A stretch of 64,000 nt of DNA from an uncultured Clostridia bacterium (GTDB lineage: Bacteria > Bacillota > Clostridia > Christensenellales > CAG-314). Both the position numbers and the translations under genes were made by a program. The notes under the pieces are model-generated. The model searched no databases, had not been told where the DNA came from, and worked only from the letters and a program-made list of their open reading frames with translations. Below are positions 41,586-50,999 of this stretch, piece by piece. Within the stretch, counting starts at the first letter, position 1, and every line of letters starts with the position of its first letter. The stretch covers positions 1 through 64,000 of the forward strand of contig CALVWF010000002.1 in the NCBI GenBank assembly GCA_944364615.1, read 5' to 3'.

Positions 41586-42509
41586 TCAGATCTTGTTGTT
41601 GCAACCAAGAACATCTACAATCTTGTGCAGTACCATTTCTTTTACTGCCGTTCTTGCGGGAGCAAGATATTGACGGGGATCGAAATGCTCGGGGTGTTCT
41701 GCAAAGTGCTTACGGATTGCGGCAGTCATTGCCAGACGGATGTCGCTGTCGATGTTGATTTTGCATACAGCCATTTCGGCAGCCTTACGGAGCATCTCTT
41801 CCGGTACGCCCTGTGCGCCCTTCATGTTTCCGCCGTACTTGTTGATTTCCGCAACGAACTGTTGAGGAACGCTGCTTGCGCCGTGCAGTACGATGGGGAA
41901 TCCGGGCAATCTTTTGGAAACCTCTTCCAGAATGTCGAAACGCAGTTTGGGTGTGGACGCGAATTTGAATGCGCCGTGACTTGTTCCGATACTGATGGCA
42001 AGACTGTCCACGCCTGTACGGGATACAAATTCTTCAACTTCGGCAGGATTGGTGTAATTGCCGTACTCGTTGCTTACGTGTTCCTCGATACCCGCAAGCG
42101 TACCAAGTTCCGCTTCTACCACGACTCCGTGGTCGTGAGCGTATTCGGCAACCCGTTTGCTCAATGCGATGTTTTCTTCGAAAGGAAGGCTCGAAGCGTC
42201 TATCATTACCGACGTGAAACCGTCGTCCACACATTGCTTGCACAGTTCGAAACTGTCGCCGTGGTCAAGATGAAGCGCAATGGGAAGATCCGTTTCAATG
42301 ATTGCCGCTTCCACAAGTTTTTTAAGATAAGTTACGTTTGCGTAGTTTCTTGCGCCCTTGCTTACCTGCAAGATCAGAGGGCTGCGTGCCTCTTTGCCTG
42401 CTTCGACAATACCCTGAATCACTTCCATGTTGTTTACGTTGAATGCTCCGATTGCGTAACCTTCTTTGTACGCCTTTTTGAACATTTCCTTGGTTGTTAC
42501 CAATGCCAT
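41586..42509 (-). CDS. fba: Class II fructose-1,6-bisphosphate aldolase
   Basis: This zinc aldolase interconverts fructose-1,6-bisphosphate with two triose phosphates. The 307-residue product has GAFNVNNMEVIQGIVEA at the N-terminus, the zinc-binding LHLDHGDSFE (about 79-88), VMIDASSLPFEENI, VEAELGTLAG and VLHGASSVP. The start at 42509 follows AGGAGG by 11 nt; upstream in-frame ATGs have no support. It is divergent from gapA, with which it shares a promoter region and an inverted repeat. Confidence 0.95.
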   Translation of the reverse strand: MALVTTKEMFKKAYKEGYAIGAFNVNNMEVIQGIVEAGKEARSPLILQVSKGARNYANVTYLKKLVEAAIIETDLPIALHLDHGDSFELCKQCVDDGFTSVMIDASSLPFEENIALSKRVAEYAHDHGVVVEAELGTLAGIEEHVSNEYGNYTNPAEVEEFVSRTGVDSLAISIGTSHGAFKFASTPKLRFDILEEVSKRLPGFPIVLHGASSVPQQFVAEINKYGGNMKGAQGVPEEMLRKAAEMAVCKINIDSDIRLAMTAAIRKHFAEHPEHFDPRQYLAPARTAVKEMVLHKIVDVLGCNNKI

Positions 42510-42562
42510 TAGTCGCTGTACCTCCTGCATAAAAAATATATATATTTCTGTAATATTTTTTG

Positions 42563-42615
42563 ATAATAGCCAACATTGTTTAACGGTTGTCAAACAATTG
42601 CTACTATGGTATAAT
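42563..42615. promoter_or_regulatory. Overlapping divergent fba/gapA promoters with a shared inverted repeat
   Basis: For gapA: TTGTCA (42587-42592), a 17-nt spacer and TATAAT (42610-42615). For fba on the minus strand: TTGACA (42593-42588), a 19-nt spacer and TATTAT (42568-42563). The two -35 boxes occupy the same bases. ATTGTTT (42575-42581) and AAACAAT (42592-42598) form an inverted repeat centred on them, so one bound regulator could control both genes. Confidence 0.7.
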
Positions 42616-42641
42616 ACATAAGGTATTGTAGCACAGGATTG

Positions 42642-42656
42642 TTGTTTAGTAAACAA
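42642..42656. promoter_or_regulatory. Palindromic operator candidate in the gapA leader
   Basis: TTGTTTAGTAAACAA is a perfect 15-bp palindrome about 20 nt downstream of the predicted gapA transcript start. Its half-sites (TTGTTT/AAACAA) equal those of the inverted repeat over the promoters, suggesting two sites for one regulator. Confidence 0.55.
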
Positions 42657-42708
42657 TTACTGGCTAATTACACAAAATAATTCAATTATTTTTTGGAGGT
42701 ATTCAAAA

Positions 42709-43734
42709 ATGGCAAATCGTAACGTTAGAGTTGCAATCAACGGTTTTGGTCGTATCGGTCGTCTTGCTTTCAGACAGATGTTTGGTGCCAAGGGATACGA
42801 AATTGTTGCTATAAACGACCTTACAAGCCCCAAGATGCTTGCTCACCTTCTGAAATACGATTCCGCTCAAGGCAGATACGCTCTTGCTGACACAGTATCC
42901 GCTAACGAAGAAGCCGGTACAATCACTGTCGACGGCAAGGAAATCAAGATCTACGCAATTAAAGACGCTAACGAACTTCCCTGGAAGGAACTGGATGTAG
43001 ACGTTGTACTGGAATGCACGGGTATCTACTGTTCCAAGGAAAAGTCTCAGGCTCACATCAATGCAGGCGCTAAGAAAGTAATAATTTCCGCTCCTGCAGG
43101 CAATGACCTTCCCACAATCGTTTACGGTGTAAACGAAGGTACGCTGAAGGCTACCGACACAATAATTTCCGCCGCAAGTTGCACGACAAACTGCCTGGCT
43201 CCCATGGCAGCCGCTCTCAATAAACTTGCTCCCATCGAAAAGGGATTTATGACGACTATCCACGCTTACACAGGCGATCAGATGGTTCTGGACGGACCTC
43301 ACCGCAAGGGTGACCTGCGTCGTGCTCGTGCCGCTGCCGTAAACATCGTTCCCAACAGCACAGGCGCTGCTAAGGCTATCGGTCTCGTCATTCCCGAACT
43401 TGCCGGCAAACTGGACGGCGCTGCTCAGCGTGTTCCCGTTCCCACAGGTTCTTTGACGGAACTTGTTGCCGTTGTCGACAAAGTTGTTACCAAGGATGAA
43501 ATCAACGCATGGATGAAGAGTCAGACATCTCCCAGTTTCGGTTACACCGAAGAACCTCTTGTAAGCAGCGATATCATCGGTATCACTTACGGATCTCTGT
43601 TCGATGCTACACAGACAAAGGTTACCGCTCTGGGCGACAAGACACTGGTAAAAGTAGTTGCATGGTATGACAACGAAAACAGTTACACATCTCAGATGGT
43701 AAGAACAATCAAATACTTCTCCGAATTGAAGTAA
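42709..43734 (+). CDS. gapA: Glyceraldehyde-3-phosphate dehydrogenase, type I
   Basis: The enzyme oxidises and phosphorylates glyceraldehyde-3-phosphate with NAD+ in glycolysis. The 341-residue product has the Rossmann start [15 protein letters not shown], the catalytic [35 protein letters not shown] and the C-terminal [15 protein letters not shown]. All catalytic residues are present. GGAGG precedes the ATG. Codon use is biased (frequent GCT, GTT, CTT), as in highly expressed genes. The gene is monocistronic and divergent from fba. Confidence 0.97.
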   Translation: MANRNVRVAINGFGRIGRLAFRQMFGAKGYEIVAINDLTSPKMLAHLLKYDSAQGRYALADTVSANEEAGTITVDGKEIKIYAIKDANELPWKELDVDVVLECTGIYCSKEKSQAHINAGAKKVIISAPAGNDLPTIVYGVNEGTLKATDTIISAASCTTNCLAPMAAALNKLAPIEKGFMTTIHAYTGDQMVLDGPHRKGDLRRARAAAVNIVPNSTGAAKAIGLVIPELAGKLDGAAQRVPVPTGSLTELVAVVDKVVTKDEINAWMKSQTSPSFGYTEEPLVSSDIIGITYGSLFDATQTKVTALGDKTLVKVVAWYDNENSYTSQMVRTIKYFSELK

Positions 43735-43749
43735 TTGCCATTGCCGTTT

Positions 43750-43782
43750 TACGCCACACGGAAACGTGTGGCGTTTTTTTTT
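43750..43782 (+). terminator. gapA terminator
   Basis: ACGCCACACG (43751-43760) pairs with CGTGTGGCGT (43765-43774), followed by eight T. Confidence 0.94.
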
Positions 43783-43990
43783 GCGTTAGGGATACAGACA
43801 GTTTTGGAGGGAACTGCAATTCAATCTATCGCACGGCACCGTGAAAACGTGTAAAAACGTAAATTGCCGTTTAATACCGCTACAATCGGTTTACGACAAA
43901 TTGCGGTAATTACAGCGTTTTTTTTGCGCTGTTATCCGTGTAAATTTACTGCATACCGTCAATAATTTAGACACTTTACGGAGGATCGTT

Positions 43991-46627
43991 ATGCAGTTAG
44001 CAGGATTTATCAGAGATAACGTCAGATGGAACGTTAAAAAGGATTTTTACACGTCGTTGCTTGCACAGCCCGTCAACGCCGCACAACTTTGTGAAATGTT
44101 AGACAGGATTGCAGTAGTGCCTTTGACGGCGCACAGAAAGAAAATAAATCTCAACGCAACGGAATTTTGTCTCAACGAAATTGCGCTGTTCAAGGGCAGA
44201 TCCGCTTTGCAACGTATTGCAACGGGAATGTTCGACGGGTACTGGAAAGCGTTTTTGCGCCTGAAAAAAAATCTGGGCAAAGATGTTACCTTTCCGTCGT
44301 GCGACGGATTCATTCGCATTGAAAGAGCAGCGGAAATTATTGTCCGAGCAACTCAGTGCGTTTATACGGCGGAACAGTATATCGAAATAAAGAAAAAGGC
44401 GTTGTCGGTGCTTACCGATGACAGAGAAAAATATCTGTTTGACGACGTCCTGTCGCTGTATGTAATAAAGTATTACTGTATGAGTTGGGATCTTGCTCGC
44501 AAAAAAGACAAAACTGCCGAGTGGTGCGTCAGCAGGCTTTTGCCCGCCAATGCGGATATTCTGCACGGACAGTATATTTTAAACAACAGATATCGCTTTA
44601 AAAGTTTTGACAACGGTATCGTTAAATGCGGTGCGGACTGCATGGGAAACAGTCAGTTGAAAAACAGCGGCGGAGCGTCATGGGATTGTAACATCCGTAT
44701 TACCGAACGGGGCAGAAATGTTTTCGATACATTCTGTAATCACAGATTCGGCAGACATATCGCCGAATTCAGCGCGGACAACGGCAGTTTAAACGTTCGT
44801 ATGAGACTGTTCATTCAGGACAATTGCCGTGTGTGCAATTACACGGTGACCAACACGGGAAACAAAAAACGCACTTTGACGGTGGATTTTTCCTGCGGAG
44901 CGGACGTGTCTCAACCGCAGTATTTTCGTCACGACGGAGCGTCCTGCGCAGGGTACATGTCGGAAGGTGTGGGACATTATTTTGCCTGTCTTGCCGTGGG
45001 CGTACCCTGCGAATATATGACCGACAGTGTAGCAGGTAAAATAAAATGTGCCGTTTCCGCAAACGGAAGTTTCCGCTTCAGCATAGTTTCGGTGTGCGAC
45101 ACAGACATACGTAAACTTACACAATCGATTACGAATGCGAATTGTTACGGCTTTACCAGGTGCGGTAAAGTGACTGACGAGTGGGAAGACAGTCAAGAGG
45201 GGTTACCGATGGTAATAAGTTGCGCAAGCAATCTCGTGGAACAGGAACGGTCGGAACAGGGCAAATACTGTTTTTCGCACAGATTCGGTGATTGCAACGT
45301 TTCCACAATGGCGGACGACGAAGGTAACGAATGTACGCTGATAAACGGTTTTTTTGCCAATATGTCCTCCGTCGCTCTGTATTCGGTGGGTAACAACAAG
45401 GTAACAAGACTCAACTGCGGGGCGTTCGAAGTGTCCGACAACGGAATGCGCTATTCGCGCAAGGATTGTCTGCTGCAACTGAATCACCGTCCCAACAGCA
45501 AGGTTTACAGCGTGTCTTTTAATGCGCCCAGAAGATTGCTCGTGCGTTTTAATTTCGAAAAACCCGCAACGGTCAGAAGACAAGGCAACGTGTTTGTAAT
45601 TAAGGACGACATCAGAAGTTACACCGTGAGTTTTTGCGGAAACATCGAAAGTTTTACAACCAATCCGCTTGAATGTAACAGCAACAGATTGCGTTACAAA
45701 CTGTCGGGTGATGACAAGACTTCAAGATGTCTTGCCGTATGTCTCAAACCCGACATACGGCACGAACTGGCATTTTCCAACAATAATGTGGTGGAGCAAG
45801 GACAGTCGCTCATTACGGAAAGTCTTTTGTCCGCTTACCTCAATTATATAAACGAAAAAAATTGCTACCTGCTTGCAAACAGACTCGTACGCTGGGACAG
45901 CCTGACGTTATCTGCCATGTGCTATACCAATACCCGATTTGTCAAAAAAGCGGTAATGTATCTTGCGCAGAGCAGTTACATTTCCGACGGTCAGACGCAG
46001 TATTACGACGCCAACGGCAACATTGCAATGCACTGCGACAGCCTTGCGCTGACTTTGGCAAGCATTTACTACGCATCGATTACCAACGACACGACCGTGT
46101 TTACCGATTCCGTCAAAGAACATATAGACAAAACCTTGTTCAGGACGGACTACCGAGGCAAGCAACTGTGCGTAGTGGCTCTTGCACTTAAAAAGTTGGC
46201 ACGTATGCAGACAAATCGAACACAGACACTGATACGCTATTCGGACATTCGCAAACAGATAAGTTGCGACAAGGAACTCTATCCCTACGCGCAGGCAATA
46301 GGCGCCGTGCCCCTGAACCATCCCTCCAAACAACGTCTTAAAGACCTTGTAAACAAATACGGTATTCCACGGTGCTGGTATTACGTTTCACAGTTGGAAA
46401 ATCTCTACGGGGTGGACTTGTGTTGCGACCGCCTTTCCGTACGTCCTCTTGTGGACGGGCAGGTGTTTCTGGAACAGTTTGCAATCGTTTACAAAAACAA
46501 AAGACTGGACACGGTTTTCAAACAGTCTCCGAGCAAGGGAATGAGCGTCAACGGAATAGCGTGTTACCAGCCTTTTAACCCCGAGTCGTTGTCAAAAAGC
46601 GACAACAAACTGGAAGTGCGGTATTGA
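43991..46627 (+). CDS. Divergent GH94-like (carbohydrate phosphorylase family) protein
   Basis: The 878-residue protein resembles the GH94/cellobiose-phosphorylase type in plan. A beta-sandwich part has AEFSADNGSLNVRMRLFIQDN followed by YTVTNTGNKKRTLTVDF. A helical part has HCDSLALTLASIYYASITNDTTVF, and the C-terminal LYGVDLCCDRLSVRPLV corresponds to the family's GLRI.GD.L.I.P motif. The usual catalytic block (SDDHLWLP and GDWNDGM) is not recognisable. Residues 1-190 look unrelated and helical. No signal peptide is present. The function is uncertain and may be non-enzymatic. GGAGG precedes the ATG; it follows the gapA terminator and is alone. Confidence 0.45.
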   Translation: MQLAGFIRDNVRWNVKKDFYTSLLAQPVNAAQLCEMLDRIAVVPLTAHRKKINLNATEFCLNEIALFKGRSALQRIATGMFDGYWKAFLRLKKNLGKDVTFPSCDGFIRIERAAEIIVRATQCVYTAEQYIEIKKKALSVLTDDREKYLFDDVLSLYVIKYYCMSWDLARKKDKTAEWCVSRLLPANADILHGQYILNNRYRFKSFDNGIVKCGADCMGNSQLKNSGGASWDCNIRITERGRNVFDTFCNHRFGRHIAEFSADNGSLNVRMRLFIQDNCRVCNYTVTNTGNKKRTLTVDFSCGADVSQPQYFRHDGASCAGYMSEGVGHYFACLAVGVPCEYMTDSVAGKIKCAVSANGSFRFSIVSVCDTDIRKLTQSITNANCYGFTRCGKVTDEWEDSQEGLPMVISCASNLVEQERSEQGKYCFSHRFGDCNVSTMADDEGNECTLINGFFANMSSVALYSVGNNKVTRLNCGAFEVSDNGMRYSRKDCLLQLNHRPNSKVYSVSFNAPRRLLVRFNFEKPATVRRQGNVFVIKDDIRSYTVSFCGNIESFTTNPLECNSNRLRYKLSGDDKTSRCLAVCLKPDIRHELAFSNNNVVEQGQSLITESLLSAYLNYINEKNCYLLANRLVRWDSLTLSAMCYTNTRFVKKAVMYLAQSSYISDGQTQYYDANGNIAMHCDSLALTLASIYYASITNDTTVFTDSVKEHIDKTLFRTDYRGKQLCVVALALKKLARMQTNRTQTLIRYSDIRKQISCDKELYPYAQAIGAVPLNHPSKQRLKDLVNKYGIPRCWYYVSQLENLYGVDLCCDRLSVRPLVDGQVFLEQFAIVYKNKRLDTVFKQSPSKGMSVNGIACYQPFNPESLSKSDNKLEVRY

Positions 46628-46682
46628 TCGGGGGTTAAATCGCACGATTTGTGACCATAACTTTTATATAAACCGACATTTT

Positions 46683-46720
46683 ACAATGCGCCTTTAACAG
46701 TTTTAAGGGCGCATTGTATT
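46683..46720 (+). terminator. Terminator after the GH94-like gene
   Basis: ACAATGCGCC (46683-46692) pairs with GGGCGCATTGT (about 46707-46717), extended by TTTAA/TTAA, and followed by ATTTGAC. The T-run is weak. The rest of the gap to 46947 holds nothing I recognise. Confidence 0.7.
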
Positions 46721-46947
46721 TGACAATTAACGGCATTAGGCAATTTAAGTAATTGCTAAAAGTGTTGCTCAGAATTTTTCTTACAGACAATATCGAGAGT
46801 TATAACTCGTGCAATCGGATTTTGACAAATTGAACTGATTAGGCATGACACAGTCAATGCGACGGTAAGCATTTATAAACTTTTGCCACGGGCGTAATAC
46901 GCGATGTGACGCGGAAAATGCAAACGAACAGTTTTTGGTAAACATAT

Positions 46948-46976
46948 TGTACATCGTTGCCTTTTTGTGGTATAAT
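46948..46976 (+). promoter_or_regulatory. Promoter of the HAD-polA-coaE operon
   Basis: TGTACA (46948-46953), a 17-nt spacer and TATAAT (46971-46976), about 40 nt before the first start codon. Confidence 0.72.
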
Positions 46977-47016
46977 TCAATAAACATCTCAACATCCGAT
47001 AATCTCAGGGGGAATT

Positions 47017-47670
47017 ATGTTGGCAAAAGGCTGTATATTCGATTTTGACGGTGTGGTAATGGACAGCGAAAGGTATCACTACGAGGCGTGGAAGGAAGTT
47101 GCCGACCATGTGGGGTTGGAATTTACAGAACAGGATTACTTTCCCTTCAAATCCACAGGCAGACATATAATCATCGATTATATGATAAAACGTTCGGGGA
47201 AAAAGTACACACCGCAACTTTACGACGAAATGTACCGTCTTCGTGCCGAGGCTTACGGCAGACGTGCGGACAAGTTGACTGCGGACATGACCATTAATGG
47301 TGTACGGGAATTTCTGCAACTGCTAAGGGACAACAATATACTGTGCGCAGTAGCAAGCGCAAGCGCTTCGGCAGGAATTCTTATAAAACGTTTCGGGCTG
47401 GACAAGTATTTCGATACCGTGCTGGACGGAGCAAGTCCGTTGCCCCCCAAACCCAACCCGGCAATTTATCTGGAATGTGCCCAAAGGCTCAACCTCGATC
47501 CGAGCCGATGTGCGGTGTTCGAAGACGCGTTGTGCGGTGTGGAAGGCGCGCTGTCGGCAGGAATGCACACCGTAGGCGTAGGCAGGTATCTCGAAGGCAA
47601 GGCCGACAAAATTATAGAGAACTTTGCAGGATGCGATCTTTCTCTGATCGATTTTAAGGAGACCAAATGA
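47017..47670 (+). CDS. HAD-family phosphatase, beta-phosphoglucomutase-like
   Basis: The 217-residue protein has HAD motif I FDFDGVVMDSE, with both catalytic Asp, at residues about 8-18. It also has a helical cap domain (about 18-90), motif II VASASAS, a Lys in PPKPNPAIYL, and motif IV FEDALCGVEGALSAGM. It probably acts on small sugar phosphates; beta-phosphoglucomutase and phosphatase activities are not separable from sequence. GGGGG precedes the ATG. Its stop overlaps the polA start (ATGA), so it is in one operon with DNA polymerase I. Confidence 0.87.
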   Translation: MLAKGCIFDFDGVVMDSERYHYEAWKEVADHVGLEFTEQDYFPFKSTGRHIIIDYMIKRSGKKYTPQLYDEMYRLRAEAYGRRADKLTADMTINGVREFLQLLRDNNILCAVASASASAGILIKRFGLDKYFDTVLDGASPLPPKPNPAIYLECAQRLNLDPSRCAVFEDALCGVEGALSAGMHTVGVGRYLEGKADKIIENFAGCDLSLIDFKETK

Positions 47671-50192
47671 AACTTGTACTGATAGACGGCAACAGCATTC
47701 TGAATCGCGCATATTACGCATTGCCGTTTTTAAACGACGGAAATCAGCACAACGTCAACGCCGTTTACGGCTTTACAAGCATATTGCTCAAAGTGCTTTC
47801 CGATTACAAACCTTCACATTTAATAGTCACATTTGACAAACGCGGTCACAATTTCCGCAAGGATCTCTATGCCGAGTACAAGGCAAACAGAGCGGGAATG
47901 CCCGACGACCTTGCACAGCAGATGCCCGTTCTTCACGATCTTCTTGACACAATGAACATTGCCGTTGTGGAAAAAGCAGGTGTGGAAGCGGACGATATAA
48001 TAGGTACGCTGTCTTTAAAACTCAATATGCCAAGCCTTGTCGTGACGGGTGACCGCGATATGCTGCAACTGGTTTCCGACGACCTGACTGTGTTGCTTAC
48101 CAAACGAGGAGTAACCGATGTGGAAAGGGTAACTCCCGAAACTCTTAAAGAAAATTACGGACTTACTCCTTTAAAAGTAATTGAATACAAGGCGTTGAGA
48201 GGCGACACTTCCGACAATATTCCGGGAGTTAAAGGTATAGGGGAAAAGACGGCAATGGATCTGCTGTCGAAGTTTAACGACATAGACGATCTGTACGCCA
48301 ATTTGGACAGCGTCAAGGGCGCGCTGCGCACTAAACTGGAAGAGGGCAAGGAAATGGCGTACGTCAGTAAAAAACTTGCCACTATCATAAGAAATGCGGA
48401 TGTGGACTGTACTTTGGAAAAATGCGTTGTTCCGCAGTTCGGCGAGAAGGTAAGGGACAAATTGCTGTCGTTACAATTCCGCTCCTTGCTGTCGAGATTG
48501 AATTTCGCCGACAGTCCGCAAAGCGAACAACCCGAACCCGTTGACTGCCGATGCGAAGAAGTTACACAACCTGACAGATTGAAGGAAATTGTAAAAGATC
48601 TGTGTCAAAAACCCTCGGTAGCGTTGTGCTACGACGGGGGATGGTATTTGTCGGGCAGTGCAGACGCGGAATATAAGATAGTGGAAAGCGACAGTTTTTT
48701 AGGCGGGTTTACGCAGTTTGACGCAGTAATGTTGCTTAAACCTTTGTTCGAATGCAGTTGCGACAAAATAGTGTACGACGGCAAGTCTTTAAAACACAGA
48801 CTGGAACCGTTTGACGTTGTCCTCAACAATGTGGTTTACGATGTGGATCTGATGCAATATCTTGCATTGCCTCGCGCATACAAAAATCAGAAAGCGCTTA
48901 CTGAAAGTTACAACTTAAAGGGAACCGTCGCTCCTCTGTTTACGGTAAAGGATCTGCTGTACAAACAACTTGAACAGACCGAAACGTTAAGACTTTACCG
49001 CGAAGTGGAACTGCCCCTGTCTGACGTGCTGTACGAAATGGAAAAGCAGGGCGTTTGTGTGGACACCGAACTTTTGGAAAAGTTGTCCGTTCAGTTTTCC
49101 GCCAAAATAAACGAAATTGCAGAAGATATTTATCGGCTGGCAGGAAAGAAATTTAACGTGGCAAGCCCCAAACAGCTGTCTGAAGTACTGTTCGTCAACC
49201 TCGGACTCAAACACTACAAGAAAACCGCGACAGGCTACTCCACCAACAACGAAGTGCTGGAAAAGTTGCGCGGAAGTCATCCGATAATCGAAAAGATAAT
49301 GGAATACCGTCAGTGGAGTAAACTGGCAGGAACCTATATCGACGGATTGAGACCGTTGGTAAAGAAAGGCAAGGTGCATACCACCTACAATCAATCGCTC
49401 ACGACGACCGGAAGACTGAGCAGCAGCGATCCTAATTTGCAAAACATTCCCATACGCAATGACCTTGGTAAAGAAATACGCAAATTGTTTGTGTCGCAAT
49501 ACGGAGTCTTTGTGGGGGCAGACTATTCGCAGATAGAATTGCGTTTGCTTGCCGCCTTTTCACACGACGCCAATCTGTTGGAATCCTTCAATAAAGGCGA
49601 AGATATTCACGCCAAGGTTGCGTCGGAAATAATGGGCGTGCCCCTTGAAATGGTCAATTCCTCCATGCGACGGATGGCTAAGGCAGTCAATTTCGGCATC
49701 ATATACGGAATAAGCGATTACGGACTTTCGGAAAATACGGGCATTTCCTTTTCACAGGCGCACGACTACATTCAGCGGTATTTCAATCGTTTTCCCGCGA
49801 TAAAAAGTTACCTCGACAACAGTGTGGAAAGTGCCAGAAAAAACGGCTACGTCACCACAATCACAGGCAGAAGAAGATACATTCCCGAACTTAATGCAAC
49901 CGACAAAAACGTGCGCGCTTTCGGTGAAAGAGCATCCATGAATATGCCTTTGCAGGGCAGTGCCGCGGATATAATGAAGATAGCGATGTTAAAGGTGGAC
50001 GAGGAAATAAGGCGTCTGGGACTGAGAAGCCGTATGGTAATGCAGATACACGACGAACTGATCGTCGATTGCTTCGAAGAGGAAGCAGATCAAGTGGAGG
50101 AAATTCTGAAACGGCAGATGGAAAACGCCGTCAATCTCGATTGTAAACTTACTGTGGAAACGGAAAGGGGCAGAAATCTGTATGAAGTGTAA
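47667..50192 (+). CDS. polA: DNA polymerase I
   Basis: PolA acts in Okazaki-fragment maturation and repair. The 841-residue product has an N-terminal 5'-nuclease (residues 1-280, with DGNSILNRAYYALP, VEADDIIGTL, VTGDRDMLQL, GVKGIGEKTA). A central 3'-5' exonuclease-like region (about 300-430) lacks the catalytic acidic motif, so proofreading is probably absent, as in Bacillus. The polymerase domain (about 440-841) has motif A DYSQIELRLLA, motif B RRMAKAVNFGIIYG and motif C QIHDELIVD. It overlaps the upstream HAD gene by 4 nt and coaE by 11 nt. Confidence 0.97.
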   Translation: MKLVLIDGNSILNRAYYALPFLNDGNQHNVNAVYGFTSILLKVLSDYKPSHLIVTFDKRGHNFRKDLYAEYKANRAGMPDDLAQQMPVLHDLLDTMNIAVVEKAGVEADDIIGTLSLKLNMPSLVVTGDRDMLQLVSDDLTVLLTKRGVTDVERVTPETLKENYGLTPLKVIEYKALRGDTSDNIPGVKGIGEKTAMDLLSKFNDIDDLYANLDSVKGALRTKLEEGKEMAYVSKKLATIIRNADVDCTLEKCVVPQFGEKVRDKLLSLQFRSLLSRLNFADSPQSEQPEPVDCRCEEVTQPDRLKEIVKDLCQKPSVALCYDGGWYLSGSADAEYKIVESDSFLGGFTQFDAVMLLKPLFECSCDKIVYDGKSLKHRLEPFDVVLNNVVYDVDLMQYLALPRAYKNQKALTESYNLKGTVAPLFTVKDLLYKQLEQTETLRLYREVELPLSDVLYEMEKQGVCVDTELLEKLSVQFSAKINEIAEDIYRLAGKKFNVASPKQLSEVLFVNLGLKHYKKTATGYSTNNEVLEKLRGSHPIIEKIMEYRQWSKLAGTYIDGLRPLVKKGKVHTTYNQSLTTTGRLSSSDPNLQNIPIRNDLGKEIRKLFVSQYGVFVGADYSQIELRLLAAFSHDANLLESFNKGEDIHAKVASEIMGVPLEMVNSSMRRMAKAVNFGIIYGISDYGLSENTGISFSQAHDYIQRYFNRFPAIKSYLDNSVESARKNGYVTTITGRRRYIPELNATDKNVRAFGERASMNMPLQGSAADIMKIAMLKVDEEIRRLGLRSRMVMQIHDELIVDCFEEEADQVEEILKRQMENAVNLDCKLTVETERGRNLYEV

Positions 50193-50742
50193 AAAGGTCG
50201 CCGTTACGGGACTTATAGGAAGCGGCAAAAGCGTGGTGGGCAATTATCTCAGGCAAAAGGGCTTTAAAGTCATAGACTGCGATACGGTTGCACGCAAAAT
50301 AGCACAGGATCCGGAAGTCATCTCGGAAGTAGAACGACTGCTCGGAAGTCGTGCGGTAGCGGGCGGAAGTCTTGACAGAAGTTATATCCGCGACGTCATT
50401 TTTAACGATGCCGATCTGCGTACACGTTACAACGCTTTATTTCACAAAAGGATAGAAAAAGAAATTCTTACAACCGCCGAGAAGACCGACGGACTGCTGT
50501 TTGCGGAAGTTCCTTTGATGGACGTTTTGTCGGTAAAGTGGTTTAAAGTCTGGCAGATTGTCACTCCCGACGAAGCGCGGTTTCGCCGTGCCGCATTGCG
50601 TGACGGCAGGTCGGTTGAAGATATACGTGGAATTTCCGCAACGCAGAAAGCCTATTCGGATGTCTGTGACGTAATAGTAAACGACGGTGATATTCCCTCT
50701 CTTTATTCCAAGGTGGACAGACTGTTGCAGGATCTGCAATAA
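50182..50742 (+). CDS. coaE: Dephospho-CoA kinase
   Basis: CoaE carries out the final step of coenzyme A synthesis, phosphorylating dephospho-CoA. The 186-residue product has the P-loop TGLIGSGKSVVGNYL, VIDCDTVARK, FAEVPLMDV and a lid with RFRRAALRDGRS. It overlaps the polA end by 11 nt, with GAAAGGGG inside polA as ribosome site. A terminator follows. Confidence 0.94.
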   Translation: MKCKKVAVTGLIGSGKSVVGNYLRQKGFKVIDCDTVARKIAQDPEVISEVERLLGSRAVAGGSLDRSYIRDVIFNDADLRTRYNALFHKRIEKEILTTAEKTDGLLFAEVPLMDVLSVKWFKVWQIVTPDEARFRRAALRDGRSVEDIRGISATQKAYSDVCDVIVNDGDIPSLYSKVDRLLQDLQ

Positions 50743-50767
50743 AATAACGGTACAACATACGCTTTTC

Positions 50768-50807
50768 GGCCGCATTGAACCCGACCTTCAATGCGGTCTT
50801 TATTTTT
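50768..50807 (+). terminator. Terminator of polA-coaE
   Basis: CCGCATTGAA (50770-50779) pairs with TTCAATGCGG (50787-50796), followed by TCTTTATTTTT. Confidence 0.9.
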
Positions 50808-50900
50808 ACTGTATTCCCCGTACAGCGGGGTATTCGGTCAAATTTATGACAGTATCAAATTTTATTAACCTTGTAACGGTACGCAAATGCGGATATTTGA

Positions 50901-50929
50901 TTGACTTTATTTTTATAAAGTAATAAAAT
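50901..50929 (+). promoter_or_regulatory. Antiporter promoter
   Basis: TTGACT (50901-50906), a 17-nt spacer and TAAAAT (50924-50929). Confidence 0.8.
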
Positions 50930-50999
50930 ATAGGCTGTGCAAAGTGACAGGTGCTTATATGCGCATTTGTCCTATATTTCAAATTAGAGGTAATCAGAT

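Noticed and set aside
42642..42656. Rex (redox regulator) site before gapA
   Set aside because: Half-sites are similar, but the 15-bp palindrome lacks the 18-bp spacing of Rex operators, so the regulator is left unnamed.
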